From positions 1 through 45,275 of the forward strand of contig SCTZ01000141.1 of assembly GCA_004297765.1 (NCBI GenBank): a stretch of DNA of 45,275 bases. The letters are read 5' to 3'. A program made the position numbers and the translations under genes. Positions 1-8,034 of this stretch are shown one piece after another; the stretch's first letter is position 1, and every line of letters begins with the position of its first letter. The stretch comes from Chloroflexota bacterium (GTDB lineage Bacteria; Chloroflexota; Dehalococcoidia; FW602-bin16). The notes below the pieces were generated by a model. The model saw nothing but the letters and a program-made list of their open reading frames with translations, searched no databases and was not told the DNA's origin.

Positions 1-1
1 G

Positions 2-487
2 GGTGAGGGCATGTATGCCTTGTTCGCCGTCTGCCTGGATGGGGGAGGCAACGCGATTGCCGTTGGCTCCGATCTCATCAACATCAGCCCGGTCATCTCT
101 AGCATGACGGTCACTCCGCGGCCGTACTACCCACAGGCGGGGAATGCCACTTTAGGCTTCAACTTGTCTCTGGCGAGCAGTGGGTTCACCACGGCGGTGA
201 TTGTCAATGCACAAGGTAGCCAGGTTAAGGCTTTCCCCTGGGCGGTCAGCCCATCCGGGGCGGTCAGCTACAGCTGGGATGGGAAGGACGGTGGCGGGAA
301 CGTGGTGCCGGACGGGCGCTATACCTACATCGTGGCGGCGGTGGATCCGAGCAACATGAGTCAGATGCACGTCGGGGTCGTGCTGTTCGACGTGGGGGCA
401 CCGCAGGGCGCCGGGGCCGCGCAGGCAGAGCCATGGGCTGAGGAGGCGGTGGGGCAACTGCGCAGGATAGGTGGTGGTGCGCCGTGA
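2..487 (+). CDS. C-terminal fragment of a protein ending in a FlgD Ig-like domain
   Basis: The reading frame is open to the left edge of the window, so this is the end of a longer gene. The first internal ATG (position 11) has no convincing ribosome binding site. The C-terminal ~90 residues look like the FlgD Ig-like fold seen at the ends of large secreted bacterial proteins: alternating beta strands, a W-D-G-K-D-G-x-G-N-x-V-P-D-G-x-Y turn and a following Y-x-Y-x-V-x-A strand. That motif usually marks a FlgD Ig-like repeat. The tail after it is Ala/Gly/Glu-rich and has no predicted structure. The role is probably extracellular or a surface module, but the catalytic or anchoring part lies outside the window, so no function is assigned. 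The stop is a TGA at 485-487. Confidence 0.6.
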   Translation, partial: GEGMYALFAVCLDGGGNAIAVGSDLINISPVISSMTVTPRPYYPQAGNATLGFNLSLASSGFTTAVIVNAQGSQVKAFPWAVSPSGAVSYSWDGKDGGGNVVPDGRYTYIVAAVDPSNMSQMHVGVVLFDVGAPQGAGAAQAEPWAEEAVGQLRRIGGGAP

Positions 488-538
488 GTCGGGGTGTTGA
501 CCCGTTGTGCTCAGAGCGAGCCGCCGCCGTCGGAACTG

Positions 539-635
539 CTGATTACGCAGATTAGGGGATTTCGCAGATTGGGATTTCGAGGGAGAAGTTGTCTCGTCTG
601 CGGAATCCTTGAATCAGCGTTAATCTGCGGTTCAG
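539..635. repeat. Imperfect inverted-repeat element (intergenic)
   Basis: The left arm CTGATTACGCAGATTA (539-554) is matched, imperfectly and inverted, by TTAATCTGCGGTTCAG (620-635). Two more internal copies of the CGCAGATT / AATCTGCG-like core lie between them. This is a hairpin-forming, non-coding element that fills the first part of the 488-879 gap between the partial surface gene and the phosphorylase gene. I saw no second copy in the window. Confidence 0.5.
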
Positions 636-732
636 GCTGCAAGGCGTGGGCGCGCCGGGAGTCTCCTTTTCTTGCCGCAAATACATGCGGTCAACTATAA
701 TCAATCGATAGGCCTTTTCCCATTTCATCACT

Positions 733-865
733 GGTGCATCCGGTAAGGCGTTTTCGCTTCCGTAGGGACGTCCTTCCGCAGAAGGACGCCCAGAGCTCCC
801 TGCCCCGTTGGGCGCAATGAATTGCGCCCCTACGAAGCGCACGTGGGCTTGCCGGATCCAGCACC
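733..865. repeat. MITE-like element, copy 1 (terminal inverted repeats)
   Basis: The element starts GGTGCATCCGGTAAG and ends with its imperfect inverse CTTGCCGGATCCAGCACC. Inside are nested hairpins: GGACGTCCTT paired with AAGGACGCC, and GGGCGCAATGAATTGCGCCC. A shorter second copy with the same outer ends and the same CTTCCGTAGGG/CCTACGAAGCGCAC core lies at 30589-30682. The right end stops only three bases before the GGAAGG ribosome binding site of the phosphorylase gene, so the element forms the immediate 5' leader of that gene. No transposase and no clear target duplication were seen. Confidence 0.65.
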
Positions 866-879
866 AATGGAAGGTGCCC

Positions 880-3441
880 GTGCGACCGATCAGAACTTTC
901 ACTGTCAGACCGGCTCTTCCCGCGAAGCTGGAGCCGCTTCGCGAGTTGGCTTACAACCTGCGCTGGAGTTGGGACCATGATACGATTCAACTTTTCCGGC
1001 GTTTAGACTCGGAGCTCTGGGAGAGCTGCAAGCACAATCCGGTGCGGTTGTTGGCGAAGCTACAGCAGGAGCAGTTGAATGCCGCCGCTGAGGATGACGC
1101 TTTTCTGGCTCAATTGGAGCGCGCGTACGGGCGGTTCAAGGACTACTTGGAGACCAGCCGGACGTGGTACCGGAAAACGTACCCGTCTGTGCCGGAGGGA
1201 CGTATCGCCTACTTTTCCGCTGAGTACGGTCTGGCGGAGTGCCTGCCGATCTACTCCGGTGGTTTGGGTATCCTGGCTGGCGATCATCTGAAGTCGTCCA
1301 GCGATCTGGGTGTACCGCTGATAGGGGTCGGTCTGCTCTATCAGGAGGAGTACTTCCACCAGCGTTTGAACAAAGATGGCTGGCAGACTGAAGAGTACAT
1401 CGACAACGATTTCTATACTCTTCCGATCACGCCCGTGCGGGATGCGGCTGGAAACCCCATCACGATCAGTGTTGATTATCCGGGCCGGCAGGTCATTGCT
1501 CAGGTCTGGCGCGTCGACGTGGGGCGGGTTTCCCTATATCTGCTGGATACGAACCTGAACAGCAATCGCCCTGAAGATCGCCTTGTTACGGAGCGTCTCT
1601 ATCGGGGTGATCCCGACGTCCGCATCCGCCAGGAGATTCTGCTGGGGATCGGGGGCATGCGGGCCTTGAATGCGCTGGAGTTGTGCCCAGCCGTCTGTCA
1701 TATGAACGAGGGGCATTCCGCGTTCCTGGGGCTCGAGCGTATTCGCCTTCTTATGCGCTCCAACCAGGTGGGCTTCCCCGAGGCGCGGGAGCTGGCCAAG
1801 TCCGGCACGATCTTCACGACTCATACACCGGTTCCGGCGGGGATCGACCGCTTCGCGCCCGACCTGATGGAGCGGTATTTCTCCAGCTATTACCGGGAGC
1901 TAGGGCTAACGCGTGAGTCGTTCATGGCGCTGGGCCGGCAGAATCCGACCGATGCCGCCGAGCCGTTCTCCATGGCTATCCTGGCCATCCACTTGAGTGG
2001 CTTCCGCAACGGTGTGAGCCGGCTGCACGGGCAGGTATCACGTAAGATGTGGCAGAGCCTCTGGCCGAACGCTCCGCTTGACGAAGTCCCCATTGATTCC
2101 ATCACCAACGGGGTGCACGCGCTGACCTGGATCTCCGGTCACGATATCAAGGGGCTGTATGATATCTACCTTGGTCCGCGCTGGTTGGAGGACCCCACCG
2201 ACCGCAAGGTCTGGGAGGGCGTGATGCGCTTCCCCGACGATGAGTTATGGCGGACCCACGTGCGCCGTCGCGAGCATCTCGTCAGCTTCGCTCGCCGCAA
2301 GCTGCAGGATCAGTTGCGCAGGCAGGGTTCCATGCCTGCCGAGATCGAGCGGGCCGGAGAGGCGCTGGATCCTGAAGCCCTGACTATCGGCTTCGCGCGT
2401 CGCTTCGCGACGTACAAGCGGGCCACGTTGATCTTCCGGCATCCGGAGCGGCTGGCCCGGATTCTGAACAATCCGAAGCAGCCTGTCCAGCTTATTATCG
2501 CCGGCAAGGCCCACCCGGAGGACAACCCGGGCAAGGAGTTGATCCATCAGATCGCGCAGTTTGCCGCCAGACCGGATCTGCAGGGACGTGTGGTCTTCAT
2601 CGAGGATTACGATATGAGCGTGGCGCGTCATCTGGTGCAGGGCGTGGACGTGTGGCTCAACACGCCGCGACGTCCACTCGAGGCCAGTGGCACCAGCGGC
2701 ATGAAGGTCGCGCTGAACGGCGGGCTGAACATGAGCGTTCTGGACGGCTGGTGGGACGAAGCTTACGACGAGAAGCTGGGCTGGGCCATCGGCACGGGCA
2801 AGGAATACGCGGACAACGAGTTTCAGGACGAGCTGGAGGTGAACGCCCTCTACGATCTCCTCGAAAAGAGCGTTGTTCCGCTCTTCTACGATCGGGGCAT
2901 CGATGATGTGCCCAACGGCTGGATCGCCAAGGTGAAGGCCTCGATTCGGACTCTCTGCCCTGTGTTCAATACTAATCGTATGGTCCACGAGTATGCCAAG
3001 CGGTTCTACGTGCCGGCCATCGAGAAGTACGAGAGGCTCGGGGCGAACGGCATGGAGCGCGCTAGAGCACTGGCCGCCTGGAAAGCGAGTATCGAGCAGC
3101 GCTGGTCGGGCATTCGCATCACCCGGGTGAATACCAACGCTCAGGACGGCATGGCGGTCGGATCGCAACTGGAGGTCGAGGCGCAGATCGATCTGTCCGG
3201 ACTGCCCCCCGAAGACGTGGCCGTAGAGATCTACCACGGCCGCATCGATGCCAGCCTCGACATTGCCGCGGGAACGGCCATTCCGATGACTTACCGATCA
3301 TCCGATGGCGGGCCCGCCACTTTCGTGGGCTGCATTCCCTGCGACAGCAGCGGCCAGTACGGCTACACGGTCCGAGTGCTGCCGAAGCATGAGGATCTGG
3401 GACCGGTCTGCGACACCGGGTTGGTGAGGTGGGCGGAGTAG
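880..3441 (+). CDS. glgP: Alpha-glucan (glycogen) phosphorylase, GT35, with DUF3417 N-terminus
   Basis: Cytoplasmic enzyme that phosphorolyses alpha-1,4-glucans to glucose 1-phosphate. I chose the GTG at 880 because GGAAGG sits five bases upstream and the protein then begins V-R-P-I-R-T-F-T-V, the usual start of the family with an N-terminal DUF3417 domain. The longer open frame from 808 only adds residues encoded by the adjacent repeat. The 853-aa length is typical for this short, bacterial/archaeal-type subfamily (about 850 aa). The pyridoxal-phosphate region E-A-S-G-T-S-G-M-K-V-A-L-N-G is present with the lysine at about residue 609, as are the substrate-loop motif F-T-T-H-T-P-V-P-A-G and H-M-N-E-G-H-S-A-F. 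The last ~100 residues form the small C-terminal beta domain found in this subfamily. It is transcribed alone, convergent with the ABC exporter gene. Confidence 0.95.
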   Translation: MRPIRTFTVRPALPAKLEPLRELAYNLRWSWDHDTIQLFRRLDSELWESCKHNPVRLLAKLQQEQLNAAAEDDAFLAQLERAYGRFKDYLETSRTWYRKTYPSVPEGRIAYFSAEYGLAECLPIYSGGLGILAGDHLKSSSDLGVPLIGVGLLYQEEYFHQRLNKDGWQTEEYIDNDFYTLPITPVRDAAGNPITISVDYPGRQVIAQVWRVDVGRVSLYLLDTNLNSNRPEDRLVTERLYRGDPDVRIRQEILLGIGGMRALNALELCPAVCHMNEGHSAFLGLERIRLLMRSNQVGFPEARELAKSGTIFTTHTPVPAGIDRFAPDLMERYFSSYYRELGLTRESFMALGRQNPTDAAEPFSMAILAIHLSGFRNGVSRLHGQVSRKMWQSLWPNAPLDEVPIDSITNGVHALTWISGHDIKGLYDIYLGPRWLEDPTDRKVWEGVMRFPDDELWRTHVRRREHLVSFARRKLQDQLRRQGSMPAEIERAGEALDPEALTIGFARRFATYKRATLIFRHPERLARILNNPKQPVQLIIAGKAHPEDNPGKELIHQIAQFAARPDLQGRVVFIEDYDMSVARHLVQGVDVWLNTPRRPLEASGTSGMKVALNGGLNMSVLDGWWDEAYDEKLGWAIGTGKEYADNEFQDELEVNALYDLLEKSVVPLFYDRGIDDVPNGWIAKVKASIRTLCPVFNTNRMVHEYAKRFYVPAIEKYERLGANGMERARALAAWKASIEQRWSGIRITRVNTNAQDGMAVGSQLEVEAQIDLSGLPPEDVAVEIYHGRIDASLDIAAGTAIPMTYRSSDGGPATFVGCIPCDSSGQYGYTVRVLPKHEDLGPVCDTGLVRWAE

Positions 3442-3539
3442 GCGCTACGCGCTGAGGCGCGGAGTGGGCGAAAAGGGAAAAAGGGGGGATGCGGATGTGC
3501 CTCTCGCCCCTTCTTCTCGCCGGGCATGATAGCAGGCTC

Positions 3540-5612
3540 TTAGCCCTCGCCGGTAGGTGATGGGAAGCTGGGGGCTTCCCCGCTCTCGTCCTCTTCGCCT
3601 TTTCCCCCTGTCGCCTTTTCCTCCACCTCGCGATCGCGATCGGGCCGGAACTGCGTCTGGTACAGTCGCGCGTAGAGGCCGTTCTTCGCTAGCAACTCCT
3701 CGTGGCGTCCACTCTCGACCAGGTACCCGTTCTCCAGCACTAGGATGAGATCCGCGGCCAGGATGGTGCTGAGGCGGTGGGCGATGACGAGGCTGGTTCG
3801 TCCTCGCATGACCTTCTCCAGAGCCGATTGGATCAGAGCCTCGGATTCCGAGTCGAGGCTCGACGTGGCTTCGTCCAGCACCAGAATGCTGGGGTTCTTC
3901 AGAATGACCCGCGCGATGGCCACGCGTTGCTTCTCGCCTCCCGATAGACGATAGCCGCGTTCGCCGACGACCGTTTCGTAGCCCTGGGGCATGCTGAGGA
4001 TGAAGTCGTGAATATGCGCGGCCCGGCAGGCGGACTCGATCTCCTCCTGCGTGGCGTTGGCTTTGGCGTACAGGAGATTGGCCCGAATGGTGTCATGGAA
4101 CAGATAGGTCTCCTGGGTAACCATCCCGATGTGATCGGACAGGGACGACAGCCTGAGATCGCGCAGGTCGTGCTCGTCGATGCGGATGTGGCCGGTGGTT
4201 GGCTCGTATAGTCGGGGCAGCAGATATGTTATTGTCGTCTTGCCCGCGCCGCTCGGTCCCACCAGGGCCAGCAGTTGCCCCGGTTGCACTTCGAAGCTGA
4301 CGTGCCGAAGGGCCCAGCGCGGTGCCGTCGGGATGGCGCAGACGGTCTCGTCCACCACTGTCTCCGCATCGGGGCCAGAGCGTCCGTTGCCGTCGGTCGG
4401 CCGCGGTTGCGAGAGTGGCATGTCCATGTCGCTCCCATGCCGCTGCCAGCGTTCCACCTCGGTCAGGGAAGCCAGCTCCCGATCAGGTGCCACGTCTCCC
4501 TCGCGGTAGCTGAAGGAGACGTCGTCGAAGACCACGTGACCGGAGATGCGCCGGGGCGCGATGGCCTCCGGTCGATCCGCTATCTCCACCGGCAGATCTA
4601 GCACCTCGAAGACCCGCTCGAAACTGACCATGGACGTCGCGAACTCCACCCGTGAGTTCGTGAGTGAGCTGAGCGGACCGTATAGTTGTGTCACGTAGGT
4701 TCCGAAGGCGACTAGCGTGCCGATGGTGAGACCTTCACGCAACACCAGTATTCCGCCGAGCCAGAACACCACGGCCGTGCCGATGGCACCGGCCAGGCTC
4801 AACCCGAGGAAGAACCAGCGCCCGATGATGGCCTGCTGGATACCCGTGTCTCGGACATCCGCCGCCCGGCTGGCGAAGCGCTCTGTCTCGTGCGGCGCTC
4901 GTCCGAAGAGTTTTACAAGTAGCGCCCCGCTGACGTTCAATGTTTCGTTCATCAGCGCGTTCATCTGGGCGTTGTAGATCAACTGCTGGCGTGTGAGTCG
5001 GCGCAGCACGCGCCCCACACGTCGAGAGGGCAAGACGAAAAGGGGCAGGATGGCGACGGCCAGAAGAGTGAGCCTCCACTCCATGGAGAGCATGATGGCC
5101 AGTGTGAAGACCAGGGACATGCCGTTCGACACGATGCTAAGCAGAGTGCTGGTCACAGCCTGCTGGGCGCCCACCACGTCGTTGTTCAGGCGAGACATGA
5201 GCTCACCTGTCTTCGTGTTGGTGAAGAAGCGCAGCGACATGCTCTGCAAGCGCGTGAAGAGCGCTAGCCGCAGATCGAAGATGACCCCTTCGCCGACGCT
5301 GGCGCTCAGGAAGCGCTGCAGGACGCCGATGAGCCCGTTGAGGAGGGGAATGCCGATCATGCCGAGCGCCAGCAGGTTCAAGCGGCCGTAGTCGCGGTTG
5401 GGCAAGGCGTAGTCGATAAGATTCCGATACAGCAGCGGAGGAACCAGCGTCAGCAGGGAGATGGCGATAATCGTTCCCAGCATCAAGGCAATGCGCCCGA
5501 GATAGGGCCGCGCGTAGCCGGCCACGCGTCGCAGCAGTGCGCGGCTAATGGCGGGGTGATCCTGATTCTCATCATAACGTATATATGAATGCCAACCACC
5601 GTGTCCGACCAT
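3540..5612 (-). CDS. ABC exporter half-transporter (permease fused to ATPase), MsbA/MDR type
   Basis: 690-aa fused transporter subunit that would work as a homodimer in the cytoplasmic membrane, exporting a lipid, drug or peptide. The substrate cannot be told from sequence. Residues ~30-320 form the six-helix transmembrane domain. The nucleotide-binding domain has Walker A G-P-S-G-A-G-K-T-T (452-460), a Q-loop glutamine (500), signature L-S-G-G-E (556-560), Walker B I-L-V-L-D-E (576-581) and the switch histidine (612). An unusual hydrophilic insertion of about 60 residues (~371-432) splits the first beta strand of the ATPase domain (F-S-Y-R-E-G) from the A-L-R-H-V-S-F strand before Walker A. 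The C-terminal ~35 residues are charged and low-complexity. It lies 17 bases downstream of queA on the same strand, so the two are probably cotranscribed. A start a few codons further in is possible. Confidence 0.9.
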   Translation of the reverse strand: MVGHGGWHSYIRYDENQDHPAISRALLRRVAGYARPYLGRIALMLGTIIAISLLTLVPPLLYRNLIDYALPNRDYGRLNLLALGMIGIPLLNGLIGVLQRFLSASVGEGVIFDLRLALFTRLQSMSLRFFTNTKTGELMSRLNNDVVGAQQAVTSTLLSIVSNGMSLVFTLAIMLSMEWRLTLLAVAILPLFVLPSRRVGRVLRRLTRQQLIYNAQMNALMNETLNVSGALLVKLFGRAPHETERFASRAADVRDTGIQQAIIGRWFFLGLSLAGAIGTAVVFWLGGILVLREGLTIGTLVAFGTYVTQLYGPLSSLTNSRVEFATSMVSFERVFEVLDLPVEIADRPEAIAPRRISGHVVFDDVSFSYREGDVAPDRELASLTEVERWQRHGSDMDMPLSQPRPTDGNGRSGPDAETVVDETVCAIPTAPRWALRHVSFEVQPGQLLALVGPSGAGKTTITYLLPRLYEPTTGHIRIDEHDLRDLRLSSLSDHIGMVTQETYLFHDTIRANLLYAKANATQEEIESACRAAHIHDFILSMPQGYETVVGERGYRLSGGEKQRVAIARVILKNPSILVLDEATSSLDSESEALIQSALEKVMRGRTSLVIAHRLSTILAADLILVLENGYLVESGRHEELLAKNGLYARLYQTQFRPDRDREVEEKATGGKGEEDESGEAPSFPSPTGEG

Positions 5613-5629
5613 GTGCCTGCAACCCTCAG

Positions 5630-6694
5630 CTACAAGATCAACATCGCGTCACCGAAGCTGTAGAAGCGATAGCCTTCGCGAATGGCCTCGTTGTAGGTCC
5701 TCAGAACCAGGTCCCGGCCGGCGAACGCCGAAACCAGCATCAGCAGAGTGGAGCGCGGCAAATGGAAGTTGGTGACCAGCGCATCCGTTGCCAGAAAGCG
5801 GTGGCCGGGCAGAATATAGAGGTCGGTGGGTCCGATGTGCGGGGCTACTACCGCGTGTTCTCCGCTCGCACGGGCCGCCTGGGCACCCGTTTCGAGGGCT
5901 CGCACCGACGTCGTGCCCACCGCCACGATCCGTCCCCCGGCGCGGCGAGTCGCACCGATCTGGCCAGCGGCCTCCGCGTCGATCTCTACGTATTCAGTGT
6001 GAATCTCGTGCGTGCGCGGGTCCTCTTCGTGCACGGGGCGGAAGGTATCCAGACCGATGTGCAGCGTCACGTAGGTCAGGCCGATGCCTTTGCGTTGTAG
6101 GCGATCCATCAGCGAGGCGGTAAAGTGCAGTCCCGCGGTGGGGGCCGCGGCGCTCCCCTTGATGCGGGCGTAGATGGTCTGATAGCGCTCCCCGTCGCGC
6201 AAGGGCTCATGGATGTAGGGCGGCAGTGGCATATCGCCGGCCCGCTCCAGAAGGCCCTCGTCGTTGAAGCGGATCAGCCTACCGCCGGCTGACGTCCGAT
6301 CGAGCACGTCGCCCACCAGCTCGCGCGCGGCACCCTGATCCAGATCGGGCAACGTCGCCCGCTCGAAGATTACGCGTGTTCCTGGCCGTGCCTTCCGACC
6401 GGGCTTGACCAGAGTCTCCCATAATCCATCGGCCGTCCGCCGGAGCAGCAACACCTCAACACGCCCGGTCGTGCCCTCGCGACGGCCGATCAGGCGGGCT
6501 GGTATAACGCGGCTCTGGTTGCAGACCAGCAAATCCCCGGGACGCAGATACTCTTCCAGGTCCACAAATCGGCGATGCTCCCAGGTGTCGTGGGAACGAT
6601 GCAGCACGAGCATCCGCGAGGCATCTCGGGGTTCGATGGGCGTCTGCGCGATCCGCTCCGGGGGCAGGAGGTAGTCAAAATCGTCGGTTCGCAT
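5630..6694 (-). CDS. queA: S-adenosylmethionine:tRNA ribosyltransferase-isomerase
   Basis: Transfers and isomerises the ribosyl part of SAM onto 7-aminomethyl-7-deazaguanine in tRNA, giving epoxyqueuosine (queuosine pathway). The 354-aa product begins M-R-T-D-D-F-D-Y-L-L-P and ends F-Y-S-F-G-D-A-M-L-I-L, the two most conserved ends of the family. Internal landmarks are C-N-Q-S-R-V-I-P-A-R, G-R-K-A-R-P-G and T-A-G-L-H-F. The start at 6694 follows GGAAG and GTGGAG sequences; the 35 extra codons upstream are unlike any QueA. No other queuosine gene is in the window. It is the first gene of a probable two-gene unit with the ABC exporter. Confidence 0.96.
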   Translation of the reverse strand: MRTDDFDYLLPPERIAQTPIEPRDASRMLVLHRSHDTWEHRRFVDLEEYLRPGDLLVCNQSRVIPARLIGRREGTTGRVEVLLLRRTADGLWETLVKPGRKARPGTRVIFERATLPDLDQGAARELVGDVLDRTSAGGRLIRFNDEGLLERAGDMPLPPYIHEPLRDGERYQTIYARIKGSAAAPTAGLHFTASLMDRLQRKGIGLTYVTLHIGLDTFRPVHEEDPRTHEIHTEYVEIDAEAAGQIGATRRAGGRIVAVGTTSVRALETGAQAARASGEHAVVAPHIGPTDLYILPGHRFLATDALVTNFHLPRSTLLMLVSAFAGRDLVLRTYNEAIREGYRFYSFGDAMLIL

Positions 6695-6802
6695 TATCTC
6701 CACTTCCAACCAGATTATAGTTGGTCCGTTCGGCGACTGCCAGTGGCTGGGAGTGGGGATTGTACCAATCGTCCTTGATTGCATCCTGTTGTCCACCATC
6801 CG

Positions 6803-6925
6803 TCAGCCCGCCCGCCGCTAAAGCGAGCGGGCTGAGTCAACGAAGCCCCTCCGAGGGGCTGGGCGCGGTACTCAGCCCGCCGCAGCGGGCTTTGTTAACT
6901 GAGCCCAGCGGCTTCAGCCCTGGGC
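6803..6925. repeat. Cluster of four GC-rich hairpins (intergenic)
   Basis: Four consecutive perfect or near-perfect hairpins: TCAGCCCGC (6803-6811) with GCGGGCTGA (6827-6835); AGCCCCTC with GAGGGGCT (6844-6860); AGCCCGC with GCGGGCT (6874-6891); GCCCAG with CTGGGC (6903-6908 and 6920-6925). This fills most of the non-coding gap between the divergent queA and rplY genes. The alternating AGCCC / GGGCT design looks like a repetitive extragenic palindromic cluster. No coding potential was seen. Confidence 0.6.
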
Positions 6926-6980
6926 GTTCTGCGGCGTCGAGTCGGCAGATCAGGACATCGGCAAACACAATCGGTATTAG

Positions 6981-7037
6981 GCGTTGGGGGTTGAGGATTG
7001 GGGTGCGGTCCCCAATCCCTAGCCCCTAGCCCCCACG
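6981..7037. repeat. Long imperfect hairpin upstream of rplY
   Basis: The core GATTGGGG (6996-7003) pairs with CCCCAATC across a six-base loop, and GCGT-GGGGG at the left edge pairs with CCCCC-ACGC at the right edge. A TTGACT hexamer begins right after it (7039), and 17 bases later lies a weak TAATGG. This could be the rplY promoter, but the match is poor and I do not list it separately. Confidence 0.5.
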
Positions 7038-7132
7038 CTTGACTTGCGACGGTCTGTCTGCTAATGGTTCATGTATAGGGGCCATCGTATAGGCCGCTCT
7101 GGAGGCGGAAAAACTACCTGGGAGGTTTCCCC

Positions 7133-7774
7133 ATGCAACAACTCGAGCTAGAGGCCACGCCGCGCCGTGTGGTCGGCAAGAAGGTCCGTCATCTGCGGCG
7201 TGCCGGCATCACGCCGCTCAACCTGTATGGGAAGGGTATGTCGTCCGTTCCGCTGCAGGCGCCGACCAAGGGGCTGGAGCAGATTGTGGGGCAGGCCGGC
7301 CATACTCGACTTATCAATCTGACCTACAATGGCAAGAAGGCGCTGGTGCTGGCGCGACAGGCGCAGCGGAATGTCCGAACGCATCATCTGCTGCACGTCG
7401 ATCTATACGCGGTTTCTCTAACGGAGAAGATGCGCATCGGGGTGCCCGTGGCGCTGTTCGGAGAGGCCCCGGCGGTCCAAACCTATGACGCCGTTCTGGT
7501 CCATACCTTAGCCGAGTTGGAGATCGAAGCTCTGGCTACCGATATCCCTCAGACTATCGAGGTCGACCTCTCGCCGCTCAAGGAGATCGACGACGCGATC
7601 CACGTGCGTGACATCGTGGCCCCGCCCGGCGTCGCTATCCTGAGCGATCCCAGCGAGGTCATCGCGAAGGCCGCCGCGCCGACCGTGGTCGAAGAGGAGC
7701 GCGAGGAGGCCGCAGAGGAAGCGGCCGCAGCCGCCGCACCTCCGCCAGCGGTGGAAACGGCCGAGGAAGAATAG
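7133..7774 (+). CDS. rplY: 50S ribosomal protein L25, general stress (Ctc) form
   Basis: Binds 5S rRNA in the large ribosomal subunit. The 213-aa length is that of the two-domain CTC/TL5 form, not the ~95-aa enterobacterial L25. The N-terminal L25 domain covers residues ~1-90 (E-A-T-P-R-R-V-V-G-K-K-V-R-H-L-R-R-A-G-I-T-P), and the TL5 beta domain runs from ~95 to 185. The last ~30 residues are an acidic Glu/Ala/Pro tail, common in this family. The ATG is preceded by GGGAGG at a normal distance. It is a single gene, transcribed away from queA. Confidence 0.95.
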   Translation: MQQLELEATPRRVVGKKVRHLRRAGITPLNLYGKGMSSVPLQAPTKGLEQIVGQAGHTRLINLTYNGKKALVLARQAQRNVRTHHLLHVDLYAVSLTEKMRIGVPVALFGEAPAVQTYDAVLVHTLAELEIEALATDIPQTIEVDLSPLKEIDDAIHVRDIVAPPGVAILSDPSEVIAKAAAPTVVEEEREEAAEEAAAAAAPPPAVETAEEE

Positions 7775-7820
7775 AGAGCTTGGGGGCGGCTGGGAGCGCG
7801 AGGTGTTTCGCTCGCTATCC

Positions 7821-8015
7821 TGCTCCCTCTCCCCGCTGGGAGGGGGCTGGGGTGAGGGCCCTCGTCTGAGTGTAGGAAGCGGCGGGCAAGGGCACGACCC
7901 TCACCCTAACCCTCTCCCTTCGCGAAGGGAGAGGGGATAGGTACGCTCTCCCTCTGGGAGAGGAAACAGGACGCGAGCGAGGGAGGGGATAGGAAATGAG
8001 AGGGAGAGGGTGAGA
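7821..8015. repeat. CCCTCACCC/GGGTGAGGG-type intergenic repeat
   Basis: Alternating blocks of CTCCCTCTCCC, GGGGCTGGGGTGAGGG and ACCCTCACCCTAACCC fold into several overlapping hairpins between the convergent rplY and rlmN genes. Members or fragments of the same family lie at 11953-11987, 14272-14314, 26307-26452 and around 42289-42480. It is non-coding and could double as a bidirectional terminator, but no T-tract was found. Confidence 0.6.
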
Positions 8016-8034
8016 TGCCCCCGAATCCTTGATC

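Noticed and set aside
2245..3237. Minus-strand open frame (330 codons) inside glgP
   Set aside because: Shadow frame; the plus-strand phosphorylase is conserved through the whole interval.
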